Positions 47,506-57,524 of a stretch of 64,000 bases of DNA are shown here, piece by piece; the stretch's first letter is position 1, and every line of letters starts with the position of its first letter. A model generated the notes under the pieces. The model saw only the letters and a program-made list of their open reading frames with translations, was not told the origin of the DNA and did no database searches. The translations under genes and the position numbers were made by a program. Source of the stretch: Gillisella vitis (GTDB lineage Bacteria > Pseudomonadota > Alphaproteobacteria > Rhizobiales > Rhizobiaceae); assembly GCF_014204625.1 (NCBI RefSeq), contig NZ_JACHLU010000006.1:1-64000 (forward strand), written 5' to 3'.

Positions 47506-47757
47506 ATGACTGAGACCGCCGCACCTGATCTGGCCGCCTATTCCTTTGAAAAAGCCGTCTCTGAGCTGGAAACAATCGTGGCGCGGCTGGAGCGGGGCGA
47601 TGTGGCGCTGGATGAATCCATTGCCATCTATGAGCGCGGCGAGCTTTTGAAAAAGCATTGCGAAACCCTGCTGTCGGCTGCCGAAAACCGTATTGAAAAA
47701 ATCCGGCTGGACCGGGCGGGCAAACCCAACGGGGTGGAGCCGCTGGATGGCGCATAA
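47506..47757 (+). CDS. xseB: Exodeoxyribonuclease VII small subunit
   Basis: An 83-aa helical protein with the XseB pattern [41 protein letters not shown]. It stabilises the large subunit XseA, encoded elsewhere. Starts two bases after the HDAC-like stop, and in rhizobia it generally precedes dxs, as here (dxs starts at 47943). Confidence 0.95.
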   Translation: MTETAAPDLAAYSFEKAVSELETIVARLERGDVALDESIAIYERGELLKKHCETLLSAAENRIEKIRLDRAGKPNGVEPLDGA

Positions 47758-47942
47758 GACTGCCCCTGGAAAGACGCAGGCGTTTATCCCTTTTCCGATG
47801 GGAGTTTAGCGCCTATATAACGTCAAGTGCAGGCAACAGAATACTGCCTCACAACCGCCCAACACATCTGCTTTGGCTTGGCAATCGCCCATACCAGACC
47901 AGAATAGTCTGGCGAAATGACACACAAAAGAGGCCGGAGCCC

Positions 47943-49862
47943 GTGACATCCAAGCCGAATACGCCGCTGCTCGATCAAGTGAACCTGCCGTCTGATCTGC
48001 GTTTGATCGATGACAAGGATCTTCCCCAGTTCGCCCGTGAATTGCGCGACGAAATGATTGATGCCGTCTCGGTCACAGGTGGCCATCTGGGTGCGGGCCT
48101 TGGCGTGGTGGAACTGACCATTGCCATCCACAAGGTCTTTAACACCCCTGAGGATCGGTTGATCTTCGATGTTGGACACCAATGCTATCCGCATAAAATC
48201 ATCACCGGACGGCGTGATCGCATTCGCACGCTACGACAGGAAGGCGGCCTCTCCGGCTTCACCAAGCGGGCCGAGAGCGAATATGATCCGTTTGGGGCAG
48301 CCCATTCGTCCACGTCAATTTCGGCGGGCCTTGGCATGGCGGTGGCGGCAGAGCTTGGCAAGACCGAGCGCAATGTCATTGCCGTGATTGGCGATGGTGC
48401 CATGTCGGCGGGCATGGCCTTTGAAGCGCTCAACAATGCAGGCGCACTGGATGCGCGGCTGATTGTGATTCTCAACGACAACGACATGTCGATTGCGCCG
48501 CCCACAGGCGCGATGAGCGCCTATCTGGCCCGTCTTGCCTCTGGCCGCACCTATATGGGGATGCGCGAGATTGGCAAGAAGCTGACGGCATACCTTGGCA
48601 AGAACATTGACCGCGCCATTACCCGCGCGGTGGAGCACGCGCGCGGCTATGTGACCGGCGGCACGATGTTTGAAGAGATGGGCTTTTACCACATTGGCCC
48701 GATTGACGGCCATTCGTTTGACCATCTTTTGCCGGTGCTGCGCAATGTGCGCGACAATAGCAAAGGCCCGGTGCTGATCCATGTGGTGACGCAAAAGGGC
48801 AAGGGTTACGCCCCCGCCGAAGCGGCTGCCGACAAATATCACGGCGTCAACACATTCGATGTGATCACCGGCGCGCAAGCCAAAGCCAAGCCCAACGCGC
48901 CAAGCTATACCGCCGTGTTTGCCGATGCGCTGGTGGAAGAGGCCCGCCATGACGACAAGATCGTCGGCATCACCGCCGCTATGCCGTCGGGCACCGGGCT
49001 GGACAAGCTGCATGAGCTGTTTCCAGAGCGAACCTTTGATGTGGGCATTGCAGAGCAGCACGCCGTCACCTTTGCGGCGGGGCTTGCCTCTGAGGGTTAT
49101 AAGCCGTTTTGCGCACTCTACTCCACCTTCTTGCAGCGCGGCTATGATCAGGTGGTGCATGATGTGGCCATTCAGGGCCTGCCGGTGCGCTTTCCGATTG
49201 ATCGCGCAGGCTTTGTTGGTGCAGACGGCCCAACCCATGCAGGCTCGTTTGATGTTGGCTTTCTGGCCAGCCTGCCCGGCTTTGTGGTGATGGCCGCCGC
49301 CGATGAGGCCGAACTGAAGCACATGGTGCGCACCGCCGCCGCCTATGATGACGGCCCGATCTCATTCCGCTATCCGCGTGGCGAGGGCGTGGGCGTCTCG
49401 ATGCCAGAACGCGGCGAGATTTTGCCGATCGGCAAGGGCCGGGTGATGAAGGAAGGCACCAAGGTTGCCCTTCTCTCTTTCGGTACCCGCCTGGCGGAGT
49501 GTCTGCTGGCTGCGGAAGATCTGGATGCCGCTGGCCTGTCCACCACCGTTGCCGATGCGCGTTTTGCCAAGCCGCTGGATGTGGACCTGATCCGCCAGCT
49601 TGCCCGCCATCATGAAGTGCTGGTGACGGTGGAAGAAGGTGCGATTGGCGGCTTTGGCGCGCAGGTTCTGCATCTGCTTGCCAACGAGGGCCTGCTGGAT
49701 CATGGCCTGAAAATTCGAAGCCTTGCCCTGCCCGACGCATGGGTTGATCAGGCCAAGCCGGACGTGATGTATCAACAGGCCGGACTGGATGCCAAAGGCA
49801 TTGTCGAGACTGTGTTCAAAGCCCTTGGGCAAAAGCAGATTGGTCTTGGGGTTGTGGGATAA
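47943..49862 (+). CDS. dxs: 1-deoxy-D-xylulose-5-phosphate synthase
   Basis: A 639-aa TPP enzyme, the first step of the MEP isoprenoid pathway. The TPP-binding [18 protein letters not shown]...[14 protein letters not shown] is present, as is the pyrimidine-domain Glu in [18 protein letters not shown] start at 47943 follows GAGGCCGGAG. ispH of the same pathway is at 8.1 kb. Confidence 0.97.
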   Translation: MTSKPNTPLLDQVNLPSDLRLIDDKDLPQFARELRDEMIDAVSVTGGHLGAGLGVVELTIAIHKVFNTPEDRLIFDVGHQCYPHKIITGRRDRIRTLRQEGGLSGFTKRAESEYDPFGAAHSSTSISAGLGMAVAAELGKTERNVIAVIGDGAMSAGMAFEALNNAGALDARLIVILNDNDMSIAPPTGAMSAYLARLASGRTYMGMREIGKKLTAYLGKNIDRAITRAVEHARGYVTGGTMFEEMGFYHIGPIDGHSFDHLLPVLRNVRDNSKGPVLIHVVTQKGKGYAPAEAAADKYHGVNTFDVITGAQAKAKPNAPSYTAVFADALVEEARHDDKIVGITAAMPSGTGLDKLHELFPERTFDVGIAEQHAVTFAAGLASEGYKPFCALYSTFLQRGYDQVVHDVAIQGLPVRFPIDRAGFVGADGPTHAGSFDVGFLASLPGFVVMAAADEAELKHMVRTAAAYDDGPISFRYPRGEGVGVSMPERGEILPIGKGRVMKEGTKVALLSFGTRLAECLLAAEDLDAAGLSTTVADARFAKPLDVDLIRQLARHHEVLVTVEEGAIGGFGAQVLHLLANEGLLDHGLKIRSLALPDAWVDQAKPDVMYQQAGLDAKGIVETVFKALGQKQIGLGVVG

Positions 49863-49899
49863 AAGGGCTGATCGGCACATCTGTATGCGATGGCCAATC

Positions 49900-49987
49900 A
49901 CGCACAACGCAAAGGTTTTCACTCGCGGCTTCCCCCTCTGGCTTGCCAGCGGGGGAAGCGGCAGATAAAAACCTGTGCGCGTGTACT
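49900..49987. repeat. Short member of the composite palindrome family (copy 4)
   Basis: Ends ACGCACAACGCAAAGGTTTT and, inverted, the GATAAAAACCTGTGCGCGTG at the other end match the outer arms of the 2.35-kb and 29.2-29.7-kb elements, but the centre is only about 50 bases (GGCTTCCCCCTCTGGCTTGC facing GCGGGGGAAGC). It sits just after dxs, before a chemoreceptor gene on the other strand. Confidence 0.7.
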
Positions 49988-49997
49988 TTGTTCAGGC

Positions 49998-51938
49998 TCA
50001 AAATTCCGACCATTCCTGCTGCACCGGCACCGCCGTTGCGGCACTTTTGCTGGCAAGTCTGGCTGGTGCGCGCGCGGGTTCAGCCGTCCGGCGTTGGGCA
50101 TTATCAGTTGTCGCAAACCGGGCTGCCGGCGCAGATGGGCGGGACATTGCTGATGTGTTACCAAGATTGAACTGGCGCAACAGCGCCATCAAACCATCGG
50201 CCTCTGCTGCCAATGTGTGGCTTGCGGCCGTCTGCTGTTCGACCATGGCAGCATTTTGCTGGGTGCCATTGTCCATGGCGGTGACGGCGGTGTTGATTTC
50301 CGACAGGCCGGTCGATTGCTCACGGCTGGCGGTGACAATGGCCGCTATGTTTTCGCTGATCTGTTGAACCGCGACAACGATCTGTTCAAGCTCACGCCCG
50401 GTTTCGCCCACCAGCGACACGCCGGTGCCAACGTGGCCGCTGGAGACACTGATCAGCACCTTGATTTCCTTGGCGGCATTGGCGGAGCGCTCAGCCAGCG
50501 CCCGCACTTCCTGCGCCACAACGGCAAAACCTTTGCCTGCCTCACCAGCACGGGCGGCTTCCACGCCTGCGTTCAGCGCCAGGAGATTGGTCTGGAAGGC
50601 AATGTCTTCAATCACCCCGATAATATTGCCAATCTCGCCAGAGGATTTTTCAATCTCGGTCATGGCGGCCACCGCATTGCGCACCACGGCACCGGAGCGC
50701 TCGGCACCCGTGCGGGTCGAGGCCACCAGTTGTCCGACATCTTCGGCGCGGCGGGCGCTGTCTTTTACCGTGCGGGTGACTTGCTCAAGAGCTGCTGCCG
50801 TTTCTTCCACCGAGGCGGCCTGCTGCTCGGTGCGCTTGGCCAGATCATCGGCAGAGGCGCGGATTTCTGCGGCACCGGCATTGATCGCGTGGGCATTGGT
50901 CCCCACGGTTTGCAAGGCTGCCTGCAATTTCTCCAGAGAATCGTTGAAATTGAGCCGCAGCTTGTCGAGGCGCTCAACAAATGGCTTGGTCAAGCGATGG
51001 GCAACATTGCCATTGGCCAGAGCCGAGAGGCCTTCCGCCAGTTCGCCCACCGCAAAGGCAATTTCATCGGCTTCGCGCTGCTTTGCGGCCTGCGCGGCCT
51101 GCTGTTCGGCCTCGGCGCGAAGGCGCAGAGCTTCCGTTTCCCCCGTCAGGCGCTGCTTTTCAATGGCAGCCTCCTTGAACACCAGAACCGCCTTGGCCAT
51201 GCGGCCCACTTCGTCGGCGCGATCAACCGCTGGAACATCCACACCGTGGTCGCCTTCGGCAAGCCGGGTCATCGCGCTGGTCATGCCGGTGATGGGGGTC
51301 ACAATCGAGCGGGCCAGAAGCCAGATCAGCAACACCGCCATGCCACCCGCAACGACGCTGCCGCCAAACAAGGCCAATTGCAGATTGTCATGGGCACCCG
51401 TCTGAATGCTGCGTTGCTGCTCAGTCAGATCAGCCAGCATGGCCTTGACCTTGCCACCCGCTTCACGAAAGGCATCCAGCTCGCTGCCCTGCGGGCTGCT
51501 CTTGAGCTGCAACACCTCATTGATCGGCTTGCCAGCCTTGGCAGCCTCAAGCTGGGGCATAACCAACTTGTTGTGAAAATTATCCGCCGCCAGCTTCACC
51601 TCACCCAGAAGTTTTAAAACCGCCGGATGGTCCTGAGCAGCAAGGCTTGCCTGATCAATGGCCTTGACCATTTTCTCACGATTGTCGAACACTGCCTTAT
51701 AGGTGCTGTCCGAGCGGAACAGCAGATAGCCGCGATGATTGACCGCCTCTTCCAGCATGGATTCAAGCGCAACCCCCAGTGAAGCAGTCATCTGCTCAGC
51801 GTGGGCGTGCTCATCCAGTGCCGCCTTGGCGGCCATGCCCTGCATGAAAACCACACCAGAGGCCACGAAACACCCGGCCATGATTGCAATGAATGTCAAA
51901 TATAGCTTTTTGCTGAGCGATAAATCCTGAAAAGACAT
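49998..51938 (-). CDS. Methyl-accepting chemotaxis protein with C-terminal tether
   Basis: A 646-aa chemoreceptor. Helix 1 (about 12-33), a helical periplasmic sensor region (about 35-185), helix 2 (about 187-212), HAMP (about 213-265), a second helical HAMP-like stretch, then the signalling domain whose hairpin tip contains [19 protein letters not shown]. The chain ends in EWSEF, which fits the NWETF-type pentapeptide that tethers CheR and CheB. The Ala/Pro-rich tail before it is a flexible linker. Ligand unknown. Confidence 0.93.
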   Translation of the reverse strand: MSFQDLSLSKKLYLTFIAIMAGCFVASGVVFMQGMAAKAALDEHAHAEQMTASLGVALESMLEEAVNHRGYLLFRSDSTYKAVFDNREKMVKAIDQASLAAQDHPAVLKLLGEVKLAADNFHNKLVMPQLEAAKAGKPINEVLQLKSSPQGSELDAFREAGGKVKAMLADLTEQQRSIQTGAHDNLQLALFGGSVVAGGMAVLLIWLLARSIVTPITGMTSAMTRLAEGDHGVDVPAVDRADEVGRMAKAVLVFKEAAIEKQRLTGETEALRLRAEAEQQAAQAAKQREADEIAFAVGELAEGLSALANGNVAHRLTKPFVERLDKLRLNFNDSLEKLQAALQTVGTNAHAINAGAAEIRASADDLAKRTEQQAASVEETAAALEQVTRTVKDSARRAEDVGQLVASTRTGAERSGAVVRNAVAAMTEIEKSSGEIGNIIGVIEDIAFQTNLLALNAGVEAARAGEAGKGFAVVAQEVRALAERSANAAKEIKVLISVSSGHVGTGVSLVGETGRELEQIVVAVQQISENIAAIVTASREQSTGLSEINTAVTAMDNGTQQNAAMVEQQTAASHTLAAEADGLMALLRQFNLGNTSAMSRPSAPAARFATTDNAQRRTAEPARAPARLASKSAATAVPVQQEWSEF

Positions 51939-52296
51939 TAAGGCGGCCTTCTTCCATTGTCCCTGCGCAGTGCAGGTTTATTGTACGCATGAGGATTCGC
52001 AACACGAGCCAACCCTTGCGCAACAGAGGCGCTTCAGGGCTGGCATGTCGCAAAATCCTGCTCTTCAGGCAATATTGCCGCAAATGCCGCTAACAAACCG
52101 TTACATCTTATGAGACAGATGCGCGTCAGAATTGAGCAATATCAAGGCCAGAGCGCAACCCGGCAAATTTACTGTGGATGGCACTGCAACCGCGCCCACG
52201 AAAACCGATTGAGGCGCGTCATGCATTCTTGATGTGAATAGACTAAAATCAGCAAGAGTGCTTGCAACTGGCCCCGGAAAACGTCATTGACGGTGC
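51939..52296. other. Intergenic region between chemoreceptor and tlyA
   Basis: About 360 bases between divergent genes. No credible gene; it holds the promoters of the chemoreceptor (minus) and tlyA (plus). Nothing else was recognised. Confidence 0.5.
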
Positions 52297-53058
52297 ATGT
52301 CCACATCAGAACCACAACGTCTCGACCAATTGCTGGTCTCCCTTAATCTCGTCGCCAGCCGCTCACGGGCGCGCGATGCCATTCAACGCGGCGGCGTCAA
52401 GGTCAATGGCAAGGTTGTCACCAAGCCCAGCCTTGTGTTTGCAGCCGATGCCACCATAGAGATCGACGATCCAGCGCAGGAGTATGTCTCCCGTGCGGCA
52501 TTGAAACTGGTGGCCGGCCTTGACCATTTCAGGCTGGACCCAACAGACCACATCTGTCTGGATGTCGGAGCCTCCACTGGCGGCTTTACCGAAGTGCTGT
52601 TGCAGCGCGGCGCGGCGCATGTGATCGCCATTGATGTTGGCCACGAGCAGATGCATCCGCGCCTGCAAAACGATGAGCGCGTCACCAATATCGAAGGGCT
52701 GAACGCCCGCTATCTCGAGGCGGACGACATTGACAATGAGGCCTTCACCTTCCTTGTCTCCGATGTCTCTTTTATCTCGATCAAGCTGGCGCTGGTACCT
52801 GCCCTTGAGCTGGCCGAGCCGGGCTCCCATTGCCTGCTGCTGGTCAAGCCACAATTTGAGGCTGGCCGCGATGCCATCAGCAAGGCGGGCCTGCTGAAAG
52901 AGCCGGACACCGCGCCGCAGGTGGCGGCTGAGCTGGAACGCTGGCTGGTAGAGGACATGGGCTGGACAAGCCTTGGCATGATTCCCTCCCCCATTGCCGG
53001 TGGTGATGGCAATGTTGAATTTTTGCTGGCAGGACGCAAGCCTGAGGACGACGCATGA
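52297..53058 (+). CDS. tlyA: TlyA-family rRNA methyltransferase/hemolysin-like protein
   Basis: A 253-aa protein with an N-terminal S4 RNA-binding domain (RLDQLLVSLNLVASRSRARDAI) and an FtsJ-like methylase domain (CLDVGASTGGFTEVLLQRGA; K-D-K-E type residues in LVSDVSFISI and LLVKPQFEAG). TlyA methylates 2'-OH groups of rRNA (C1409/C1920 in mycobacteria). The gene ends in an ATGA overlap with the next methylase gene. Confidence 0.92.
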   Translation: MSTSEPQRLDQLLVSLNLVASRSRARDAIQRGGVKVNGKVVTKPSLVFAADATIEIDDPAQEYVSRAALKLVAGLDHFRLDPTDHICLDVGASTGGFTEVLLQRGAAHVIAIDVGHEQMHPRLQNDERVTNIEGLNARYLEADDIDNEAFTFLVSDVSFISIKLALVPALELAEPGSHCLLLVKPQFEAGRDAISKAGLLKEPDTAPQVAAELERWLVEDMGWTSLGMIPSPIAGGDGNVEFLLAGRKPEDDA

Positions 53059-54311
53059 GCACGGAAACCCTTGTCATCAACAGTCTCGGCGCACAGGGCG
53101 ATGGGATTGCCAACGGCCCGGATGGACCGATTTTTGTTCCCTTTTCCTTGCCCGGCGAAACCGTGGCCGTGGCGCGGATCAAAAACCACGGCACCATCAT
53201 GTCCGTAACCACGCCCTCCGCAGATCGGATCGAGCCTCTCTGTCGGCATTTTGGCCTAGATGGCGTGGGCGGTACCTGTGGCGGCTGTTCGCTGCAACAT
53301 ATGGCCAAGCCTGCCTATAATATGTTCAAACGTGCCACCCTGATTGCCGCCCTGAAATCCAAAGGCATTGAAACCGATGTGGCCGATGTGATCGAGGCCC
53401 ATGCCGGCGAGCGCAGGCGCATCGTCTTTACCGCCCGCAAACGCGAAAAAGGTCTGCTGATCGGCTTTAATCAGGCCGGATCGCGCCATATCGTCGAGCT
53501 GGAAGAATGTCCCATCACCTCCACCGGGATTTTATCCCGGTTGGAGGAGTTGCGTGCTCTTGGGGCCGCCATTGCCACCGGCTCCGACCATTTCCGCATG
53601 ACCGTGACCGAAACCACCACCGGACTGGATGTGTCCATTGATGGCGTGCGCGGAGGTCTGCCAGACCGTGAGCGGCGGTCTTTGACAGAGACCACCTTGA
53701 AAATGCGCGGCATTGCCCGCGTTTCCGTCAATGGCGAAACCGTGATTGAGCCACACCAGCCGCTGCTGGATTTTTCCGGCGCGAAGGTCAACATGCCGCC
53801 GGGTGCCTTCTGCCAAGCCACCGTTGAGGCCGAAGAAGCCATGGCACGGCTGGTTTTGGCCCATGTGGGCAAGGCCAAGCGCGTGGCCGATCTGTTTTCC
53901 GGCATTGGCACCTTTGCGTTGCGACTGGCGCGCAATGCGCAGGTTCTGGCAGTTGAATCCGACGAAAAGGCCATCAGGGCGCTGGATCATGCCGCCCGCA
54001 ACACACAAGGGCTCAAGCCGGTCAACGTGGAAAAGCGCGACCTTTTCCGTCGTCCGATGATGGCGTCCGAGTTGAAAACCATGGATGCCGTGGTGTTTGA
54101 CCCGCCCCGTGCCGGTGCCGAGGAGCAATGCACGGAGCTTGCCAAAAGCAAGATCAAAACCATTGTTGCCGTCAGCTGCAATGCGCTGACCCTGGCGCGT
54201 GACCTGTCGATTTTGATCGAGGGTGGCTATAAAATTACCTCGGTGACGCCGATTGACCAGTTTCTCTGGTCGCCACATGTGGAAGTGGTTGTGGCGCTCA
54301 GCAAGGTTTGA
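53055..54311 (+). CDS. TrmA/RumA-family RNA (uracil-5) methyltransferase
   Basis: A 418-aa class I SAM methylase. N-terminal TRAM-like domain, an iron-sulfur Cys set (CRHFGLDGVGGTCGGCSLQH plus Cys in ELEECPI), SAM site DLFSGIGTFALRLA, the FDPPRAGAEEQ motif, and the catalytic Cys in VAVSCNALTLARDL. RlmD/RlmC-like, so the target is probably 23S rRNA uridine; the exact position is not decidable. Coupled to tlyA by ATGA. Confidence 0.9.
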   Translation: MSTETLVINSLGAQGDGIANGPDGPIFVPFSLPGETVAVARIKNHGTIMSVTTPSADRIEPLCRHFGLDGVGGTCGGCSLQHMAKPAYNMFKRATLIAALKSKGIETDVADVIEAHAGERRRIVFTARKREKGLLIGFNQAGSRHIVELEECPITSTGILSRLEELRALGAAIATGSDHFRMTVTETTTGLDVSIDGVRGGLPDRERRSLTETTLKMRGIARVSVNGETVIEPHQPLLDFSGAKVNMPPGAFCQATVEAEEAMARLVLAHVGKAKRVADLFSGIGTFALRLARNAQVLAVESDEKAIRALDHAARNTQGLKPVNVEKRDLFRRPMMASELKTMDAVVFDPPRAGAEEQCTELAKSKIKTIVAVSCNALTLARDLSILIEGGYKITSVTPIDQFLWSPHVEVVVALSKV

Positions 54312-54377
54312 GAGAAGGCATTTTGGGATCATGTCAGATGAGAATCTCTCAGGTTCCGATTGAACCAGACAGGCTCT

Positions 54378-54408
54378 AAAACGGCACCGCAATCCGGTGC
54401 CGTTTTTT
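54378..54408. terminator. Rho-independent terminator between convergent genes
   Basis: ACGGCACCG pairs with CGGTGCCGT over a short loop and is followed by TTTTT on the plus strand and AAAA before it (TTTT on the minus strand), so it can serve the rRNA methylase gene and the convergent chemoreceptor gene. Confidence 0.85.
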
Positions 54409-54428
54409 GTTGCACGCAAGCCGATGGA

Positions 54429-56519
54429 TCAGCCAATGCGCCGTTGAGCAGCCACCGCCCCCCGACCCAGCCGGAATTGCGCCATCAGCGCGCTCAAGGC
54501 TGCGGCCTCTTGCGCAAGGCCGTGGCTGGCGGCTGTTTGTTCTTCCACCATGGCGGCATTTTGCTGGGTACCCTGATCCATGATGTTGACGGCGGCGTTG
54601 ATTTCCTGAAGCCCTTGCGCCTGCTCGCGCGAGGCGGTGACGATGGCGCTGATATGGCGATTGATTTCCTGAACCTCGTGCACAATGCCCTCCAGCGCCT
54701 GACCTGTCTGGTTGACCAGAGACACGCCATTCACCACCTGTTCGCCGGACACCTGAATCAACTGCTTGATTTCCTTGGCAGCGGTTGCCGAGCGCTGCGC
54801 CAGTTCACGCACTTCCTGCGCGACCACGGCAAAGCCCTTGCCAGCCTCACCGGCGCGGGCGGCTTCCACACCGGCGTTGAGGGCCAGAAGGTTGGTCTGG
54901 AAGGCGATTTCGTCAATTACGCCAATGATATTGGAGATCTCACTGGCGGATTTCTCAATCGCCTGCATGGCATCGACAGCATTCTGGACAATATTACCGG
55001 ATTTTTCGGCCTCGGCACGGGCGCGGGCCACAATCTGGCCAACCTCTTCAGCGCGGCGGGCACTGTCTTTGACCGTGGTTGTGACCTCCTCCAGCGCGGC
55101 TGCCGTTTCTTCCACGGAGGCGGCCTGCTGTTCTGTGCGGCGGGCAAGGTTATCAGCAGACGAGCGGATTTCCATGGCACCGCCATCAATGCCTCTGGCG
55201 TTTTGGCCAACGGCTGCCATGGCATCATGCAATTTGGCAACGGCTGCGTTGAAATCGAGACGCAGGCGTTCGAGATCACCGGCAAAAGGTGTTTCAATGC
55301 TGTGGGCCAGATCACCATCGGCAAGATAACCAAGCCCCTCGGCCAGCGCATGAACGGCAAAAGACACCTGCTCGGCTTCTCTGGCCTTGATGGCTTCGCG
55401 GTCACGCCGCTCCTGCTCGCTCATGCTGCGGGTATCTTCGGCTTCCTTTTGCAGGCGGCCACGCTCAATGGCATTGTCGCGGAACACCGTGACAGCCGCC
55501 GCCATCTGGCCAATTTCATCCTTGCGATCTGTGGCCGGAATATCGGCAGACACATCGCCGCCCGCCAGCCTGCTCATCACGGTCGTCATGCTGACAACCG
55601 GACGAACCACCATGCGCGAGAGCACCAGCGCCAGAATGCCGACCATGGCAATCACACCAATCACGGTGGCAACAACCGCTGCAATGCGGAAATCATCAAT
55701 GGCGGCATAGGCCTTGGCCTCATCCACCACCAGCGCAAGATACCAGGTATCCACTGGAAGCCCCTTGATCTTGACAAAATCAACCAGCACCGGCTTGTCG
55801 TTAAACCGGGCTTCCACCAGACCGCCATCGATTTTGGGCGTTGCAACAGGAAAAACATCCGCAAGTGTCTTGGTGACCAGATTCTGGTCTGGATGCACCA
55901 GAATTGTGCCCTTGTCATTGACCAGAAAAGCGGAACCCTTACCGCCAAGATCAACCGCACCGACCAGCCCCACCAGCGTTTTCAGCGAAAAATCACTGGC
56001 GGCAACGCCAAAAAGTTTGCCGTCCCGTTTCACCGGCGCAGCAGCGCTCAAGATCAGCTGTCCCGTGGAAGCATCCACATAAGGATCTGTCAGGATGATC
56101 TTGTTGGCCTTAACCGCTGATTGGTACCACGGACGAATGCGCGGATCATAACCGGCTGGCAAAGGCTGAAAGGGAACAGAGGTAAACTTTCCATCTGCCT
56201 CATGACCCACATAGGTCGACATGAATTCACGCAGCAGGACCGGATTGTCAAACTCCGATAAAATACCGTCAACCGTGCCGATTTTGCCCGCGGAATGGCC
56301 TGCAAGCTCAGTCAGCATGACGCGGGCATTCAGCCAGCTGGCAATGTTTTGTGAGGCCTGAAGGCCGGAAGAGCTGATTTCATTGGCAACCGTTTTGCCA
56401 ATGGTCGAGCGTTGCAAGCGGTCAATATACAAAGAAAATCCACAAAGAACCACGACAACAGCCAGCGAGGCCGCAATCAGAATCTTGGCCATCAGGTTCA
56501 GGTTTTTACCCATCGACAT
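54429..56519 (-). CDS. Chemoreceptor with amino-acid-type dCache domain
   Basis: A 696-aa methyl-accepting protein with a short cytoplasmic N-terminus, helix 1 (about 8-30), a double Cache (dCache_1) domain (about 35-275), helix 2 (about 280-305), HAMP and the signalling domain ([19 protein letters not shown] tip). In [17 protein letters not shown] and VAASDFSL the residues Tyr, Arg, Trp, Tyr, Tyr and Asp occur with the exact spacing of the amino-acid-binding dCache motif defined from PctA-type receptors. Amino acids are therefore the likely ligands. No CheR tether is seen at the C-terminus (QRRIG). ATG at 56519 follows AAGGGG. Confidence 0.94.
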   Translation of the reverse strand: MSMGKNLNLMAKILIAASLAVVVVLCGFSLYIDRLQRSTIGKTVANEISSSGLQASQNIASWLNARVMLTELAGHSAGKIGTVDGILSEFDNPVLLREFMSTYVGHEADGKFTSVPFQPLPAGYDPRIRPWYQSAVKANKIILTDPYVDASTGQLILSAAAPVKRDGKLFGVAASDFSLKTLVGLVGAVDLGGKGSAFLVNDKGTILVHPDQNLVTKTLADVFPVATPKIDGGLVEARFNDKPVLVDFVKIKGLPVDTWYLALVVDEAKAYAAIDDFRIAAVVATVIGVIAMVGILALVLSRMVVRPVVSMTTVMSRLAGGDVSADIPATDRKDEIGQMAAAVTVFRDNAIERGRLQKEAEDTRSMSEQERRDREAIKAREAEQVSFAVHALAEGLGYLADGDLAHSIETPFAGDLERLRLDFNAAVAKLHDAMAAVGQNARGIDGGAMEIRSSADNLARRTEQQAASVEETAAALEEVTTTVKDSARRAEEVGQIVARARAEAEKSGNIVQNAVDAMQAIEKSASEISNIIGVIDEIAFQTNLLALNAGVEAARAGEAGKGFAVVAQEVRELAQRSATAAKEIKQLIQVSGEQVVNGVSLVNQTGQALEGIVHEVQEINRHISAIVTASREQAQGLQEINAAVNIMDQGTQQNAAMVEEQTAASHGLAQEAAALSALMAQFRLGRGAVAAQRRIG

Positions 56520-56745
56520 TATCCCCTTCACCACGCAGACCAATCGGGCAGATTTGCCTCGACCCTGGAACTTGTGGCAATTTCAATTCAGCCCTAACGG
56601 CCTATTATTCTGACACGACCCTGAAAACAGGACCTTCCCCGCCCAGAATAGAGAAACAACGGGATAGCTTAAATTTCCTTTAATCAAATATGACAGCATA
56701 ATGAAACCTATCGGTTTCTTCAGGAAAAATACAATCAACCTCGAA

Positions 56746-57522
56746 TTATTGTGTTTTTCGGCTCAAAAAGGCTTCAAAAGCCGCTCGCGCCTCAGCGCTT
56801 TGCAGTTGCGCAACAAAATGCTCCAGTTCCTGCTGCATTCGCGCCAAAATAATGCTGCTATCGCCCCGGATCAGGCTTCTTGCAAGTTTCAAAGCCTGCG
56901 CAGGCTTGGCGGCAAGACTGGTGGCAAGCGCCAAAGTCTCCATCTCCACCGCTTCCGGGGAAACCACCTTCCAGATCAGTCCGGCCTCGCGGGCCTCTTC
57001 GGCAGAAAAGCCCTCGCCCAGCGCCAGCAGGGCAAAGGCCCGTTGATGGCCCATGACAAGCGGTGCCAGCAGGCTGGATGCCGCCTCCGGCACCAGAGCC
57101 AGATCCACAAACGGGGTTTTGAACAGGCTGCGGTCTGAGGCAATGGTCAGGTCACAATGCATATGCAGGGTGGTGCCAATGCCAATGGCCAGACCATCAA
57201 CCCCCGATACCATGGGCTTGGTGGCGGTTGCCAGTGCCTTCAGCAAGCCAAAGGCGGCAGGCTCCTGCGGAATACCCGACATCAGAGAGGTCTGGGCATA
57301 GGTCAGAAAATCCGCCATGTCATTGCCTGCCGAAAAGCAGCCTGCCGTGCCCAGAAAAGCGATGACACGCACCGCATCATCTCGCTCCGCCTCGACAAGC
57401 GCCTCGGTCATGCGCCGATACATCGCCGCGGTGATGGCGTTTTTCTTGTCCGGGCGGTTCAGCCAGATTGCCATCACGCCGGGGCAGCTCGCTGGCCGTT
57501 CAATCAGAATATGCTCTGTCAT
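56746..57522 (-). CDS. Enoyl-CoA hydratase/isomerase family protein
   Basis: A 258-aa crotonase-fold enzyme. The oxyanion-hole segments AGCFSAGNDMADFL and GVDGLAIGIGTTLHMHCDL are present. The usual catalytic Glu pair of true hydratases is not evident (FKTPFVDLALVPEAASSLL), so it may be an isomerase or a related activity. RBS GGGAGA lies within the last codons of the acyl-CoA dehydrogenase gene, two bases before the start, so the two are coupled. Confidence 0.88.
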   Translation of the reverse strand: MTEHILIERPASCPGVMAIWLNRPDKKNAITAAMYRRMTEALVEAERDDAVRVIAFLGTAGCFSAGNDMADFLTYAQTSLMSGIPQEPAAFGLLKALATATKPMVSGVDGLAIGIGTTLHMHCDLTIASDRSLFKTPFVDLALVPEAASSLLAPLVMGHQRAFALLALGEGFSAEEAREAGLIWKVVSPEAVEMETLALATSLAAKPAQALKLARSLIRGDSSIILARMQQELEHFVAQLQSAEARAAFEAFLSRKTQ

Positions 57523-57524
57523 GA

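Noticed and set aside
50217..51617. A 466-codon frame antisense to the other chemoreceptor gene
   Set aside because: Same reason: low-complexity translation, no start signal, opposite a clear gene.
54360..56120. A 586-codon open frame antisense to the dCache chemoreceptor gene
   Set aside because: It reads as Gly/His/Asn-rich sequence without any domain and lies opposite a chemoreceptor with complete domains. High GC at third positions produces such frames.
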